Source: Saccharospirillum alexandrii_A (GTDB lineage: Bacteria; Pseudomonadota; Gammaproteobacteria; Pseudomonadales; Natronospirillaceae). Taken from it: a DNA stretch of 64,000 bases. The position numbers and the translations under genes were made by a program. Of this stretch, positions 42,047 to 51,244 are shown in pieces. The notes beneath the pieces are model-generated. The model was not told the origin of the DNA. It ran no database searches and saw only the letters and a list, made by a program, of their open reading frames with translations. Where the stretch lies: positions 62,001 to 126,000 of the forward strand of contig NZ_JBHZRJ010000004.1 in NCBI RefSeq assembly GCF_043641555.1, in the 5' to 3' direction. Positions within the stretch are counted from its first letter, which is position 1. Every line of letters starts with the position of its first letter.

Positions 42047-42223
42047 TGCTCAGGCTCGTCATGGGTGGAGCGCTCACATTAACGCAAGTCGTCGTAGAGG
42101 GAAACTGCCAGCCTTGCCGTTGAGTCGACGAGTACAACCCCCCAACAGGCGTGGCTCCATATCGGCTTGTTATCCTGTGGCTCCGAGGTAACATGCATTA
42201 ACACCTACAACAAGGATCTGCTC

Positions 42224-43498
42224 ATGAAACGCGAGACCATTGCCCTGCACCATGGCTACGAGGCTGACGACCAGCACGCCGTGGCTGTACCCATTCACCA
42301 GACCACCTCGTTCTCCTTCGACAACGCCCAGCACGGGGCGGATTTGTTTGACCTGAAAGTCACCGGTAACATCTATTCACGCATCATGAACCCAACCTGT
42401 GCGGTACTCGAGCAACGGGTGGCCGCGCTCGAAGGTGGCATCGGCGCGCTGGCGGTCGCTTCCGGCATGGCAGCAATTACCTACTCGATTCAGACGATCG
42501 CCGAAGCAGGCGACAACATCGTCTCGATCAGCGAACTCTATGGCGGTACCTACAACCTGCTCGCCCACACTCTGCCGCGTCAGGGCATTGAAACCCGCTT
42601 CGCCGATAAAGACGACTTTGACGGCATCGCCAAACTGATCGATGAACGCACCAAGGCGGTTTATTGCGAATCGGTCGGCAACCCTTCGGGCAGCGTTGTT
42701 GACATCAAACGCCTGGCTGACATCGCCCACGCAGCGGGTGTTCCGCTGATCGTCGATAACACCGTTGCCACGCCGTTTCTGTGGCGGCCGATCGAGCAGG
42801 GCGCCGACATCGTCGTGCACTCGGCGACCAAATACATGGGCGGCCACGGCACTACCGTAGGCGGCGTGATTGTCGATTCCGGCAAGTTTCCCTGGGCCGA
42901 CCAGCCCAAGCGTTTCGCACTGTTGAACGAGCCCGATGTGTCTTACCACGGCGTCAGCTACACCCGCGATGTGGGTGAAGCCGCTTTCATTACCCGGGCC
43001 CGAGTTGTGCCGCTGCGCAACATGGGTGCCGCTCTGTCGGCTCAGGCCGCCTGGAACATTCTTCAGGGCCTGGAGACGCTGGCGCTGCGGATTGAACGTG
43101 TGTGCGAAAACACTCAGAAAATTGCCGAATACCTGAAACAGCACCCCCGGGTCAGCTGGGTGAACTATGCAGGGCTGCCCGACCACAAAGACCATGCCCT
43201 GGCTCAGGAATACATGAACGGCACCGCCTCGGGCATTCTCAGCTTCGGCATAGAAGGCGGCCGCGAAGCCGGTGCTCGCTTCTACGATGCATTGCAACTG
43301 ATACTGCGCCTGGTAAATATTGGTGATGCAAAAAGCTGCGCGGCCATTCCTGCCTCAACCACTCACCGTCAGTTAAATGATGATGAGTTGAAAGCGGCGG
43401 GTGTCAGTGCTGATATGGTTCGGTTGTCGATCGGCATCGAACACGTTGACGATTTGATTGCCGACATCGACCAGGCACTCGCCAAATCGGCTGGGTAA
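42224..43498 (+). CDS. metY: O-acetylhomoserine (thiol)-lyase / sulfhydrylase
   Basis: A 424-residue PLP enzyme of the Cys/Met-metabolism family. Motifs: IYSRIMNPTCAVLEQRVAAL (about residue 50), the PLP Lys in VVHSATKYMGGHG (about residue 207), and RLVNIGDAKSCAAIPASTTH (about residue 365). MetY makes homocysteine from O-acetylhomoserine and sulphide in direct sulphhydrylation. The ATG at 42224 follows AAGGATCTGCTC; an earlier in-frame start at 42167 is unlikely. A hairpin follows the stop codon. No MetJ box or SAM riboswitch was seen in the 177-bp region upstream. Confidence 0.92.
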   Translation: MKRETIALHHGYEADDQHAVAVPIHQTTSFSFDNAQHGADLFDLKVTGNIYSRIMNPTCAVLEQRVAALEGGIGALAVASGMAAITYSIQTIAEAGDNIVSISELYGGTYNLLAHTLPRQGIETRFADKDDFDGIAKLIDERTKAVYCESVGNPSGSVVDIKRLADIAHAAGVPLIVDNTVATPFLWRPIEQGADIVVHSATKYMGGHGTTVGGVIVDSGKFPWADQPKRFALLNEPDVSYHGVSYTRDVGEAAFITRARVVPLRNMGAALSAQAAWNILQGLETLALRIERVCENTQKIAEYLKQHPRVSWVNYAGLPDHKDHALAQEYMNGTASGILSFGIEGGREAGARFYDALQLILRLVNIGDAKSCAAIPASTTHRQLNDDELKAAGVSADMVRLSIGIEHVDDLIADIDQALAKSAG

Positions 43499-43514
43499 CC
43501 CAATAAAACACGGA

Positions 43515-43533
43515 CGGGTTCATTGCGAACCCG
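43515..43533. terminator. Hairpin between convergent metY and the XRE gene
   Basis: Stem CGGGTTC / GAACCCG with a 5-base loop. It starts 17 bases after the metY stop and overlaps the last codons of the convergent XRE gene. No T-tract follows. Confidence 0.5.
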
Positions 43534-43732
43534 CTTCGTGTTCCAGCAGGTCGCCGGGCTGACAATCCAACGCCCGGCAAATGGCCTCCAGCGTAGAAAA
43601 CCGAACCCCTTTCGCCTTGCCGGTTTTCAGCAGCGACAAATTAGTAACCGACACACCGACACGGGCCGACAGTTCGTTCAATGACATCTTCCGGCGCGCC
43701 ATCATCACATCGAGCCGAACCACAATCGCCAT
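43520..43732 (-). CDS. Small XRE-type helix-turn-helix regulator
   Basis: A 70-residue Cro/cI-like protein of the YozG type: LDVMMARRKMSLNELSARVG, then VSVTNLSLLKTGKAKGVRFS and LEAICRALDCQPGDLLEH. It is a lone DNA-binding domain. The ATG overlaps the stop codon of the DUF2975 gene (TGATG), and this pairing of DUF2975 and small XRE proteins recurs widely in bacteria. It probably autoregulates the pair. Confidence 0.9.
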   Translation of the reverse strand: MAIVVRLDVMMARRKMSLNELSARVGVSVTNLSLLKTGKAKGVRFSTLEAICRALDCQPGDLLEHEAGSQ

Positions 43733-44364
43733 CAGATGATTTCCTCGTTTTCTTCCCGCAACGAAACGCCCACCCGAAACGCCTCGGCTACGACCAGCAG
43801 CAACAAACCGGTCACAGCGAACCCCCAATCGACTGAAAACTGCAGCTGGAAAGTGTTCTCAGCAGGAGATTGAAAAGGAAAGATCAATTCCAGTCCGTGC
43901 TGGGGCATCTGGTGAATAAGCAAGTTGTGCCAGATGGTGTCACGCACACACTGCCAAAGAGGGAATGCCAGCAAAATGAATCCGACAGAGCGCAAACGCC
44001 TGGCACTGCCAGAGCTAAATGGCATGCCATTACCAACGTCGCCGATGAAACGCCGCAACAACCACAGGCCGGCGACTAATAAAGCCCCTGAAATAACCAG
44101 ATCCACTGCACGTACCAGCCATTGCCAGCCAAAACCTGAATGTTCGACGCTCAGCACTCCCTGACCCAGCGTCAGCGTTGAACCGATACCCTGGGCCGAC
44201 GCCAGCCAGGCTGAGCCGGGTTGGGGCGCGAGCACCGGCCACTGGCTCAGTAATGGTTCCCCAAGCAAGGGTGCGCCAATCAATATCGCGGCGGCGATCG
44301 TGAGAAAGCCCAACGCCAACCCAAGCGCCAGATTCATCAAAACGTGCAGAATACGAGCCGACAT
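43732..44364 (-). CDS. DUF2975 membrane protein
   Basis: A 210-residue protein with four membrane helices (about residues 10-35, 80-105, 125-150, 175-200) and a DUF2975 pattern, including LLRRFIGDVGNGMPFSSGSA. Role unknown; usually paired with a small XRE regulator, here encoded directly downstream with overlapping codons. The ATG at 44364 follows GGAGGCTTAAGGG. Confidence 0.83.
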   Translation of the reverse strand: MSARILHVLMNLALGLALGFLTIAAAILIGAPLLGEPLLSQWPVLAPQPGSAWLASAQGIGSTLTLGQGVLSVEHSGFGWQWLVRAVDLVISGALLVAGLWLLRRFIGDVGNGMPFSSGSARRLRSVGFILLAFPLWQCVRDTIWHNLLIHQMPQHGLELIFPFQSPAENTFQLQFSVDWGFAVTGLLLLVVAEAFRVGVSLREENEEII

Positions 44365-44541
44365 CCCTTAAGCCTCCGGTTGTTTCCTGTTTAACGTGGT
44401 TGCAGCTTACTCGTTGAAATATCGCATAACAAGAAATATTTTATGTTAAACATAAGTTATATTAAGAAACGGTGGTAGCGTACCAAATTTCAGGCTGAAA
44501 ACGCCTCGCGGGCTATCCCGCTAATTTCCTTACTCACTTGA

Positions 44542-44566
44542 ATATAGGTGTCATGACACATATATT
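44542..44566. promoter_or_regulatory. MarR-type operator palindrome
   Basis: ATATAGGTGTCATGACAC, continuing ATATATT, a near-perfect 24-bp inverted repeat ending 25 bp before the marR ATG. Length and position are typical for autorepression by MarR proteins. Confidence 0.75.
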
Positions 44567-44590
44567 GCCATGCAAATGAAGGAGTGGGCT

Positions 44591-45004
44591 ATGAATACCG
44601 AACAACTGGCTTTGTTGTTTTTGCGAAAAGCGGCACGCTTAAATGGCCATATCAATAAAGCGCTAGCAGAATCACTCGACCTCACCGCACCGCAGCTACG
44701 CATTATGGAAGTAGTGGCTAAAAGTGCTCCGGCCGGGTGCACTGTAAACACCATTAAATCGAGCATGTTCGACCCGATGTCGAACGTATCCAGAATGCTG
44801 ATCAAGCTCGAAAAAAAGGCGTTAATCGTCAGGTCGCCTTCATCGACGGATCAACGAAGCGTTCTCATTCAGCTGACCAGAGAAGGCAAAAAGAACCTGA
44901 TTCAGGGCAAGCAGATTATGGATACCTTCCTCAGCCGGCTTGACTTTATGACACCCGAGGAAGCCGATGTTTTTACCGACATTCTCAATCGCATCCCCAA
45001 CTGA
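44591..45004 (+). CDS. MarR family transcriptional regulator
   Basis: A 137-residue winged-helix regulator: LFLRKAARLNGHINKALAES, the recognition region NTIKSSMFDPMSNVSRMLIK and the wing RSPSSTDQRSVLIQLTREGK. The ATG at 44591 has AAGGAGTGGGCT upstream. It lies 54 bp before the FAD monooxygenase gene on the same strand and probably senses the aromatic substrate of that enzyme, with autoregulation through the palindrome at 44542-44566. Confidence 0.92.
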   Translation: MNTEQLALLFLRKAARLNGHINKALAESLDLTAPQLRIMEVVAKSAPAGCTVNTIKSSMFDPMSNVSRMLIKLEKKALIVRSPSSTDQRSVLIQLTREGKKNLIQGKQIMDTFLSRLDFMTPEEADVFTDILNRIPN

Positions 45005-45058
45005 ATTAATTCATATGTCAGCCATCTTGATACACCGCTGAACGATAAGGAGTTTGTT

Positions 45059-46261
45059 TTGAACATTGCTATTCTGGGCGCCGGTGTTGGTGGGCTCGCC
45101 ACCGCCATAGCATTGACCCAACAAGGCTTTGACGTCCGGATTTATGAGCGGCAAGCGAGCCTGTCAACGATTGGTGCGGGGATTGTGTGCTGGCCCAACG
45201 CCACCTTCGTCCTTAAAGAACTGGGGGTGTTGGATGAGACCGCTGCTGTCTCAGGCGCCATCACCCGAATGGTACGAACGTCTTCAGATGGGCAAGCTCT
45301 GGGCGCATTGAATGTCGGTCAGATCAACACCTTAATGGGTTATCCGAGTTTGTCCATGCTACGCAAAGACCTGATGCGCATTCTCGAACGCCGCCTGGCT
45401 ACACTCGGTGTTCGGGTTCACTACGGTCACAGAGTGGTTGATATAAGCGGCGGCGATTCGGGCGCTACCACCATACAATTCGACAAACTGCCGGCCATTG
45501 AACCCGATGTCGTCATCGGGGCCGACGGTCGAATGAACTCGGTTGCCCGACGCTTTGTTCACGGTGACAATACACCGGTCTACCAGGGTTTTATCAATTG
45601 GATAGGGGTGTTTGAATCGCCCGTTTCCATGTTCCCTGATACCGACGTGTTCGATTACTGGGGGGTCGGCACCCGTTTCGGAATAGTACCGGTGACCGAC
45701 AAAGTCGCATACTGGGCTGGCGGTGTCGCTGAACCACAGGTCGGAAAGAATGACCCGGCAGCCTACAAGCAAGACTTGGCAGCGTTGTTTTCAGGCTGGA
45801 ACGACAAAATAGCTATGCTCATTGAGCAGACACCAGTGGAGCACATCAACAAAGTATACGTACACGACCACAACCCGATCGACCGGTGGCACCGGGACAA
45901 TGTGTTACTCATCGGCGATGCGGCTCACGCAGCACTGCCCACCTCTGGTCAGGGTGCTTGCCAGGCGCTTGAAGATGCCTGGCATCTGGCCAGGTTACTC
46001 AAACAAGGCGGTAACCTTGCCTCTGTATTTTCCAGCTTCACCGCGCTGAGAACAGCAAAAACCCATGCAATAGGCAATGCAGGCAGACAGCTCGCTACCG
46101 CCTTGTTCAACACCGATCCCGACTACTGCCAACAACGCAACCAGAACAGCATCGACAACGACTTTGATGCAAGCGCCCATGGAATGGCTCAGCTCTGGGG
46201 CAGCCACCTGGTCTACACTGCTTGGGCAAGAGAAGCGCTTCACTCAGACCTACCCACATAG
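45059..46261 (+). CDS. FAD-dependent aromatic monooxygenase (salicylate hydroxylase-like)
   Basis: A 400-residue group A flavoprotein monooxygenase. The FAD Rossmann motif is ILGAGVGGLATAIALTQQG (residues 4-22). The Asp-Gly motif VVIGADGRMNSVAR is near residue 155, and GDAAHAALPTSGQGACQAL near residue 290. These enzymes hydroxylate phenolic or heteroaromatic acids using NAD(P)H and oxygen. The start is TTG at 45059 with AAGGAG ten bases upstream. It follows marR, suggesting inducible catabolism; the substrate cannot be assigned. Confidence 0.9.
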   Translation: MNIAILGAGVGGLATAIALTQQGFDVRIYERQASLSTIGAGIVCWPNATFVLKELGVLDETAAVSGAITRMVRTSSDGQALGALNVGQINTLMGYPSLSMLRKDLMRILERRLATLGVRVHYGHRVVDISGGDSGATTIQFDKLPAIEPDVVIGADGRMNSVARRFVHGDNTPVYQGFINWIGVFESPVSMFPDTDVFDYWGVGTRFGIVPVTDKVAYWAGGVAEPQVGKNDPAAYKQDLAALFSGWNDKIAMLIEQTPVEHINKVYVHDHNPIDRWHRDNVLLIGDAAHAALPTSGQGACQALEDAWHLARLLKQGGNLASVFSSFTALRTAKTHAIGNAGRQLATALFNTDPDYCQQRNQNSIDNDFDASAHGMAQLWGSHLVYTAWAREALHSDLPT

Positions 46262-46277
46262 CAAGCAAGGAGGAATT

Positions 46278-46751
46278 ATGGACCTGCCAAAGGACCAGCG
46301 TGAATACTGAGAAACCTACCAGAAAGCAATTGGACAGGACGTATCGGCGCTTTTCTACGAGGCGTTCCACTTCGACGACAACGAAGAAGACGCCAATGCG
46401 CTGGCACAGCTGGTTCTGGCCGGCACCAAACGCGCCACCGCTGGCTTGCTGTGGTCAAATGAGGCTGAGCAAAAGCCTCTGCCCAGGCCCGGGGTGCTCA
46501 GTATCGTGACGAACTGGAACAACGAGCCGCTGTGTATTATCGAAACAACGGAGGTTGCCGTCGTATCCTGTGAGTCCGTTAGCGAGGAATTTGCAGCGAC
46601 GGAAGGTGAAGGAGACAAAACCCTGGAATACTGGCGAAAGGCGCATTGGTCGTATTTTGGAAGAGAGTGCGAGCGAATAGGCCAGGAACCGAGCTTACAA
46701 ATGCCAGTGGTGTGCGAGCAGTTCCGCGTTGTGTATCCGAAAATCACTTGA
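46278..46751 (+). pseudogene. ASCH domain protein, interrupted by a TGA at codon 11
   Basis: A 157-codon ASCH domain gene read from ATG 46278 after AAGGAGGAATT. Codon 11 is TGA (46308-46310), in the place where the family has Trp (EYW-ETYQKAIG). The rest is intact to the TGA at 46749, with ASCH landmarks AGTKRATAGLLW, GVLSIVTNWNNEPLC and WRKAHWSYFGREC. No good restart codon follows the stop. It is probably a recent nonsense mutant, unless the base is a sequencing error. ASCH proteins may bind RNA or act as N4-acetylcytidine amidohydrolases. Confidence 0.75.
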
Positions 46752-46783
46752 CCAGGGCACAGTTACGTAGCATCGACAGCCGG

Positions 46784-47146
46784 CTAATCATCGATAAATT
46801 GCCAGGTCTCTGCACCATCGAACAGTCGAACCGGCACATCGGAATAGACCTCGGGTGAAAATAGTCTGAAGTTGATTGAAAGCCGTTCTTCAGGTGTTTT
46901 TTCAACCCCCTCATAATGGGTGACACATCCGCATTTTGCGCAGTGAAAAAACTCGATAACCTTATCACCCCAGATGTAAGCTACCACGGATTCTGGTCGG
47001 TAATTAACGCTGACGGTCGCCCTGGTATAATGGCCCCACAGTGTTCCGTACCGTCTGCAGATGGAACAATTGCATTGAATAAGCCGGCTGGGCAGTTCCG
47101 GGGCGTTGATTTCAACGTTTCCGCAATGACAGGTTGTTTTATACAA
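46784..47146 (-). CDS. GFA (CENP-V-like) family zinc protein
   Basis: A 120-residue protein of the glutathione-dependent formaldehyde-activating family. The zinc cysteines are in TCHCGNVEI and IQCNCSICRRYG, with a second pair in FHCAKCGCVTHY. Relatives bind zinc and sometimes glutathione; enzymatic activity is doubtful for most. The ATG follows GGAGGATCAGCCTTTGT. It faces the ASCH pseudogene and lies downstream of the large protein gene at 47254-49239. Confidence 0.88.
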   Translation of the reverse strand: MYKTTCHCGNVEINAPELPSRLIQCNCSICRRYGTLWGHYTRATVSVNYRPESVVAYIWGDKVIEFFHCAKCGCVTHYEGVEKTPEERLSINFRLFSPEVYSDVPVRLFDGAETWQFIDD

Positions 47147-47253
47147 AGGCTGATCCTCCGATGAATACTACAGACTTACGGTTTAAGTGTGTCTGTCTCA
47201 CATTGGTATCTGATTGCTTTTTAACGCTCGCCGTGTCCAGTTTGGCGACAGAC

Positions 47254-49239
47254 TCAGCCTGGTGAGTTCTCGCGCGGAGCCGCCCAGCTGGTGTTACCAA
47301 GTTCCATAATACGGTCAACGTCAGCATCAGGCACAGCCGAGACATCACCCAACTCCAGGGTGTCGTAATGGAAGGCGTAGAGACGGGATGCAAACTCGGC
47401 AATGGGCAGAGAGGCTTCACCGCGATGCTCTCCATTTCCCCGTATTGAGCAGATAATGCCCTGGCCCCAGTCCTGCCCGCTGTCGTTGTTGGGGTTAAAG
47501 AAATAGACCCGCATCTCGTTTTCCGGGCTGAGCCCAACGCGCAGAATGTTAATGGCATGGCGACCGACGAAGCGGCCTGCGCTGTCCGTAACTGCGATGC
47601 CGGCTGGCTGAGCGTGAATCACCGTCATATTGCCGTTGTAATAAGGGTGATAACTGGCATAGAAACACCGGATGAACCCCTCATAGTCGCGTATTTCCCC
47701 GGTGTGGATATCCGCCACCACCCGAAAGCCGTGACTGACCCACCAGCCGTAGAATTCGGGGTTTATCCAGCGGTGGGCATCGTCATCCCGGTCTTCACAA
47801 CGACGCCACATATCGCCATAGATGCGATCGAGATGTGGGATAAGGATCAGTGACACCGGGTCCACATCAACCGGAACCCCCGTTACCAGCCCGGGCTCCA
47901 GATTCCGGGAAGAGATGCTATGACCCTCAAAACGACACAACACTTCGTTGTCCCGGGCGGCCCAGGCGAGCACCTGAAGCAGGTAATCGGCCTCGCTGGA
48001 CGCCCACACCGACAAACCAATGGCCGACTGACAGGTTGGGTTATTGCCCTGGCCGACACCCAGCGGCTGCCCAAGCAGGTTTATAACCCCGGCCAACAAA
48101 AATACCCGTGGCGCCCGCGCCTCGCCGAAGGCCTCCCTAAGGGTCGCCTCAGTCTCCGTCGACAACTTGAGCTTGATCTGGCGCCACAGAGCTTGCGCGA
48201 CGGAAGGTGTAAACAACGAACCACGCTCTAGCATCATGGTCAGGCCGAACACTGACTGGCAGGTTTCCGGGTAAATCGCTTCGTCGATCAGAGCGCTGAC
48301 CAGGCTGGTGTAACAATAGAAGTCGTCCTGACCGGTCATGGTCAACCCCAGCATTTCTGGGATCAGATCATCCCGTTCCTGGTTGCGCAAGAAGCGCAGC
48401 ATAACCGCGTGGTACGCGGAGGCCAGGCCGGTTTCGTGCATGGTGCGGGCAAAGCCCCGGGCTTCGGTAACCAGCGCTGCCTCGTCCATTTCCGTGAGCC
48501 GCTGCTCATAGACTGGCAGACCCGGGTCTTCGGAACTGGCCGGTGTTGGCGCAAACAGCGCGTTGACCAGGCGGGTCGCGTCAGCGTTACCGGTGGTATT
48601 AATGGCCGGGTCATAGAGGCATTTGGCAATCTGGCTGATCATTTCGCAGATGCTGCCAACCTGCACCGGCCCCTGCTCCAGCAACCGCCAGACTTCCGCC
48701 ACCAGGCTATCCAGCAGGCTTTCATAGCCAAGATGGGAAATCAGGTACTGGTAGAGGTCCTGAACAATGAACCCGAGCTGTTTTGGGCGTTCCCGGTCGG
48801 CCTCCGTGAACTGACCAGACAGCAGATCCAGATTCAACGCCATCACCTGGGTCAGGAAATTTCGCGCCTGTTCCGCGGAAATACCGGGATGAAAGTAATC
48901 TCCCCGGCTAACAGCGAGCATGCGCAGCTCGCTAATGGCCTCCACCACCGTGGTAACAGCCCCCGCCTCTCGAAGCGAATGCTTGGCCAGCGCCGGCTGC
49001 AAAATGCCCGGCTGAGCCCAGTCGCTGGTGCCGAAAATGCCAGCAGATTCCAGCGAGCGTACCCGCCGGTACAACGCATCAAAGCCACCCGGCAGCGTCA
49101 TCAGTACCCGGGTACGCTCCAGCAGCGAAATGCTAGAGGCGTTGGGATTGGCGCTGCGTGCGCGGCCGAAGTCCGCCAGTGCTGCATCAAACTGTTTCAA
49201 TGCCTTTTCAGTTATAAGGTTGGCGTTTTGGTCGCCCAT
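47254..49239 (-). CDS. Unknown 661-residue protein with a possible Cys-His-Asn centre
   Basis: I do not recognise the family. The first 390 residues are mostly helical. The C-terminal 270 residues contain GQGNNPTCQSAIGLSVWA (Cys at about 403, start of a helix), then FVGRHAINILRVG (His at about 561) and YFFNPNNDSGQDWG (Asn at about 582). The order Cys, His, Asn/Asp with strand-like surroundings resembles papain-like peptidases or transglutaminases, but this is inference. No signal peptide or membrane segment. The ATG at 49239 has AGGATCC upstream. Next on the same strand upstream is the SRPBCC gene, 71 bp away. It could be an effector-like or housekeeping protease; nothing nearby decides this. 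Confidence 0.6.
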   Translation of the reverse strand: MGDQNANLITEKALKQFDAALADFGRARSANPNASSISLLERTRVLMTLPGGFDALYRRVRSLESAGIFGTSDWAQPGILQPALAKHSLREAGAVTTVVEAISELRMLAVSRGDYFHPGISAEQARNFLTQVMALNLDLLSGQFTEADRERPKQLGFIVQDLYQYLISHLGYESLLDSLVAEVWRLLEQGPVQVGSICEMISQIAKCLYDPAINTTGNADATRLVNALFAPTPASSEDPGLPVYEQRLTEMDEAALVTEARGFARTMHETGLASAYHAVMLRFLRNQERDDLIPEMLGLTMTGQDDFYCYTSLVSALIDEAIYPETCQSVFGLTMMLERGSLFTPSVAQALWRQIKLKLSTETEATLREAFGEARAPRVFLLAGVINLLGQPLGVGQGNNPTCQSAIGLSVWASSEADYLLQVLAWAARDNEVLCRFEGHSISSRNLEPGLVTGVPVDVDPVSLILIPHLDRIYGDMWRRCEDRDDDAHRWINPEFYGWWVSHGFRVVADIHTGEIRDYEGFIRCFYASYHPYYNGNMTVIHAQPAGIAVTDSAGRFVGRHAINILRVGLSPENEMRVYFFNPNNDSGQDWGQGIICSIRGNGEHRGEASLPIAEFASRLYAFHYDTLELGDVSAVPDADVDRIMELGNTSWAAPRENSPG

Positions 49240-49309
49240 GGTTTTGGATCCTGAATGCAAAGGGTACTCGGTGGGGTGCAAGCAAGGCACTCAACTCATG
49301 CTGCCTCAG

Positions 49310-49777
49310 TCATTCCGATTCTACAAATTCTGCGAGCTTCTCCAAGGTCGAGTTCAACCCTGCATCGTGGTCCTCGGGCCGGATACCTTCCGGTACGTTT
49401 CTGGCCTGAATTGTCACCAGCGTTCGCCCATTCCCGGACTGGAACATCCAACTCATTTGCATTGTGCCAGAGAACAAAGGGTCTTCGCTCTCGAAAACAA
49501 CTGCTTGCTCTATCACCCGACCCTCTTCGAGTTTCGTTAGTTGCACTTCGACCTCGTCTGAATCCTCCGATGTTTTGCCTCCTCCCTGATACGGCTCAGT
49601 ATAGGTAAGCCTCATTCGATACGAGCCCCCTTCGCGAAAATCGAAATGCAACATTTTACCTGTCATATTACCTGGGGGAAGCCAGCGCTCCATTGAACCC
49701 GGCTCAGAGAACGCTCGGTATATGGTCTCTGGAGAGGCGGAGATTAATCGTGATGCTGAATCTATTCTTGGGGTCAT
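49310..49777 (-). CDS. SRPBCC/AHSA1 family protein
   Basis: A 155-residue START-like protein. N-terminal SRLISASPETIYRAFSEPGS and ERWLPPGNMTGKMLHFDFRE, then RMLTYTEPY-type strands and the C-terminal long helix (LNSTLEKLAEFVES) fit the AHSA1/activator of Hsp90 ATPase-like group. Such proteins bind hydrophobic ligands; function unknown. Stand-alone gene, divergent from the DUF938 methyltransferase. Confidence 0.85.
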   Translation of the reverse strand: MTPRIDSASRLISASPETIYRAFSEPGSMERWLPPGNMTGKMLHFDFREGGSYRMRLTYTEPYQGGGKTSEDSDEVEVQLTKLEEGRVIEQAVVFESEDPLFSGTMQMSWMFQSGNGRTLVTIQARNVPEGIRPEDHDAGLNSTLEKLAEFVESE

Positions 49778-49869
49778 ATTTTGTCGATTCCTGTTGATTA
49801 ACTGACATCAAGTTGTCGCCAGACAACCCCCGTGTGGTAGTGTGAGAAAAATGAGGAGGAAACACCACA

Positions 49870-50481
49870 ATGGCTACCGAACTGCCCTTTTCCCAAGCCT
49901 GCGAAAACAACCAGGCCCCCATTCTGGACGTACTTCTTGAGGTGTTTGATCAGCCTGCCAGAGTGCTTGAAATCGGTACGGGTACCGGCCAACATGCCGT
50001 GCATTTCGCGCGAGCACTGCCTCACCTTCAGTGGCAACCCTCCGACCATCCTGACGCTGCTCACCTGAGCCGACTGCGGCTGGAACAGGCGGGCCTGCCT
50101 AACCTATTGCCCATACTATATCTGGATGTCAGTGCCAGCCCCTGGCCAATCACCGAGTTCGACGGCGTCTTCTCGGCAAATACCGCCCATATCATGGCAT
50201 GGCCAGAGGTCGAAAAGATGTTCCAGGGAATCGGCAATCGACTGACCCTCAACGGCGCTTTTTGTCTCTACGGTCCGTTCAATTATCAGGGGTCCTTTAC
50301 CAGTGACAGTAACCGACAGTTCGACCAACACCTGCGAACCCGGGCACCGCAGATGGGCATTCGCGACCTGGACGATCTGAACATTCTGGCCAGGGCTGAA
50401 GGCCTGTTGCTGAAAGACGACGTAGCCATGCCCGCAAACAATCGATTATTGGTGTTCAGGTCGACCGGTACTCACCCTTAA
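49870..50481 (+). CDS. DUF938 SAM-dependent methyltransferase-like protein
   Basis: A 203-residue class I methyltransferase of the DUF938 family: FSQACENNQAPILDVLLEVF, motif I VLEIGTGTGQHAVHFARALP (about residue 36), GVFSANTAHIMAWPEVEKMF, and FCLYGPFNYQGSFTSDSNRQ. Substrate unknown. The start has AGGAGGAAACACCACA upstream. It is one of the few plus-strand genes in this part of the window. Confidence 0.88.
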   Translation: MATELPFSQACENNQAPILDVLLEVFDQPARVLEIGTGTGQHAVHFARALPHLQWQPSDHPDAAHLSRLRLEQAGLPNLLPILYLDVSASPWPITEFDGVFSANTAHIMAWPEVEKMFQGIGNRLTLNGAFCLYGPFNYQGSFTSDSNRQFDQHLRTRAPQMGIRDLDDLNILARAEGLLLKDDVAMPANNRLLVFRSTGTHP

Positions 50482-50548
50482 CGGGCTTTCCTGGGGGCTT
50501 AATGGTTGTATAGGGGTGAACGGCTCTGCAAAACACAACTAGCACCCA

Positions 50549-51244
50549 TCAGTTCTTCTTACCTGTACGGAGCTTATGCGTCACTTCACGTCGAACCAGT
50601 GCTGATACAGAGTCTGAATGCTCTGCCAGAAACGCCTGAACCGATTCCCGATCCCAGGGCACCAGAGAGCGAAGCGCCCAGCTAATCGCTTTCTGAACCA
50701 TTATCTCTTTATCGTCCAACAGCGGCTGACATACCAACAACGTTCTAGCTGTATCCCCCACGCCCCCGTGGGATCTAATATTAAGCGGCACCGTTGCAAC
50801 CACAGCAGCACGCCGCCACCACAGATCCTGCGACTTACCCCACCGCATGATAGTCGCGTCTGAAACCCGGCCTTCCCGCCAAGCCCTTCCTACCAGCGTG
50901 CAACAAAAACTGTCAACGCACGCCCAATTATCAATTCCCTGACCAAGCGCTTCTATTCGCGTCGGTGTTAGCGATTCCCTCGCACCCTTATGGCCAGCTA
51001 TTAGCTCATACCCGGCTTGCCTGCACTCGGTGACCCTCTTATCCAAGAGACAAAGCGCGACGTGATAGACATCCTCTGCCGATTGCGTTGCCAAACGGTT
51101 TTTATAGTCTCGCACTACGCCACGTAAATCGGGCGTGTAAACGCCAAAATCATGCTGGGAACTGGGCCGGTGCTCCTGACGGGTTCCACGGCCAAGCGCT
51201 TGCAGACTCTGTGTAATGTCGTCCGCTACTGATTCGGTATCCAT
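50549..51244 (-). CDS. DNA alkylation repair-like protein (AlkD family)
   Basis: A 231-residue helical HEAT-like protein. VRDYKNRLATQSAEDVYHVA, DNWACVDSFCCTLVGRAW and SQDLWWRRAAVVATVPLN match the AlkD fold, including the WWRR segment and a WA..D motif. AlkD excises N3- and N7-alkyl purines without flipping the base; some relatives only bind DNA. Catalysis has not been checked residue by residue. Stand-alone gene with a 207-bp region upstream in which I see nothing definite. Confidence 0.83.
   Translation of the reverse strand: MDTESVADDITQSLQALGRGTRQEHRPSSQHDFGVYTPDLRGVVRDYKNRLATQSAEDVYHVALCLLDKRVTECRQAGYELIAGHKGARESLTPTRIEALGQGIDNWACVDSFCCTLVGRAWREGRVSDATIMRWGKSQDLWWRRAAVVATVPLNIRSHGGVGDTARTLLVCQPLLDDKEIMVQKAISWALRSLVPWDRESVQAFLAEHSDSVSALVRREVTHKLRTGKKN

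Noticed and set aside
42047..42223. Possible SAM riboswitch or MetJ sites before metY
   Set aside because: No riboswitch-like stems and no AGACGTCT-type boxes found.
42377..43297. Open frame of 306 codons antisense to metY
   Set aside because: Sense gene is a clear PLP enzyme; the antisense product is low-complexity in character.
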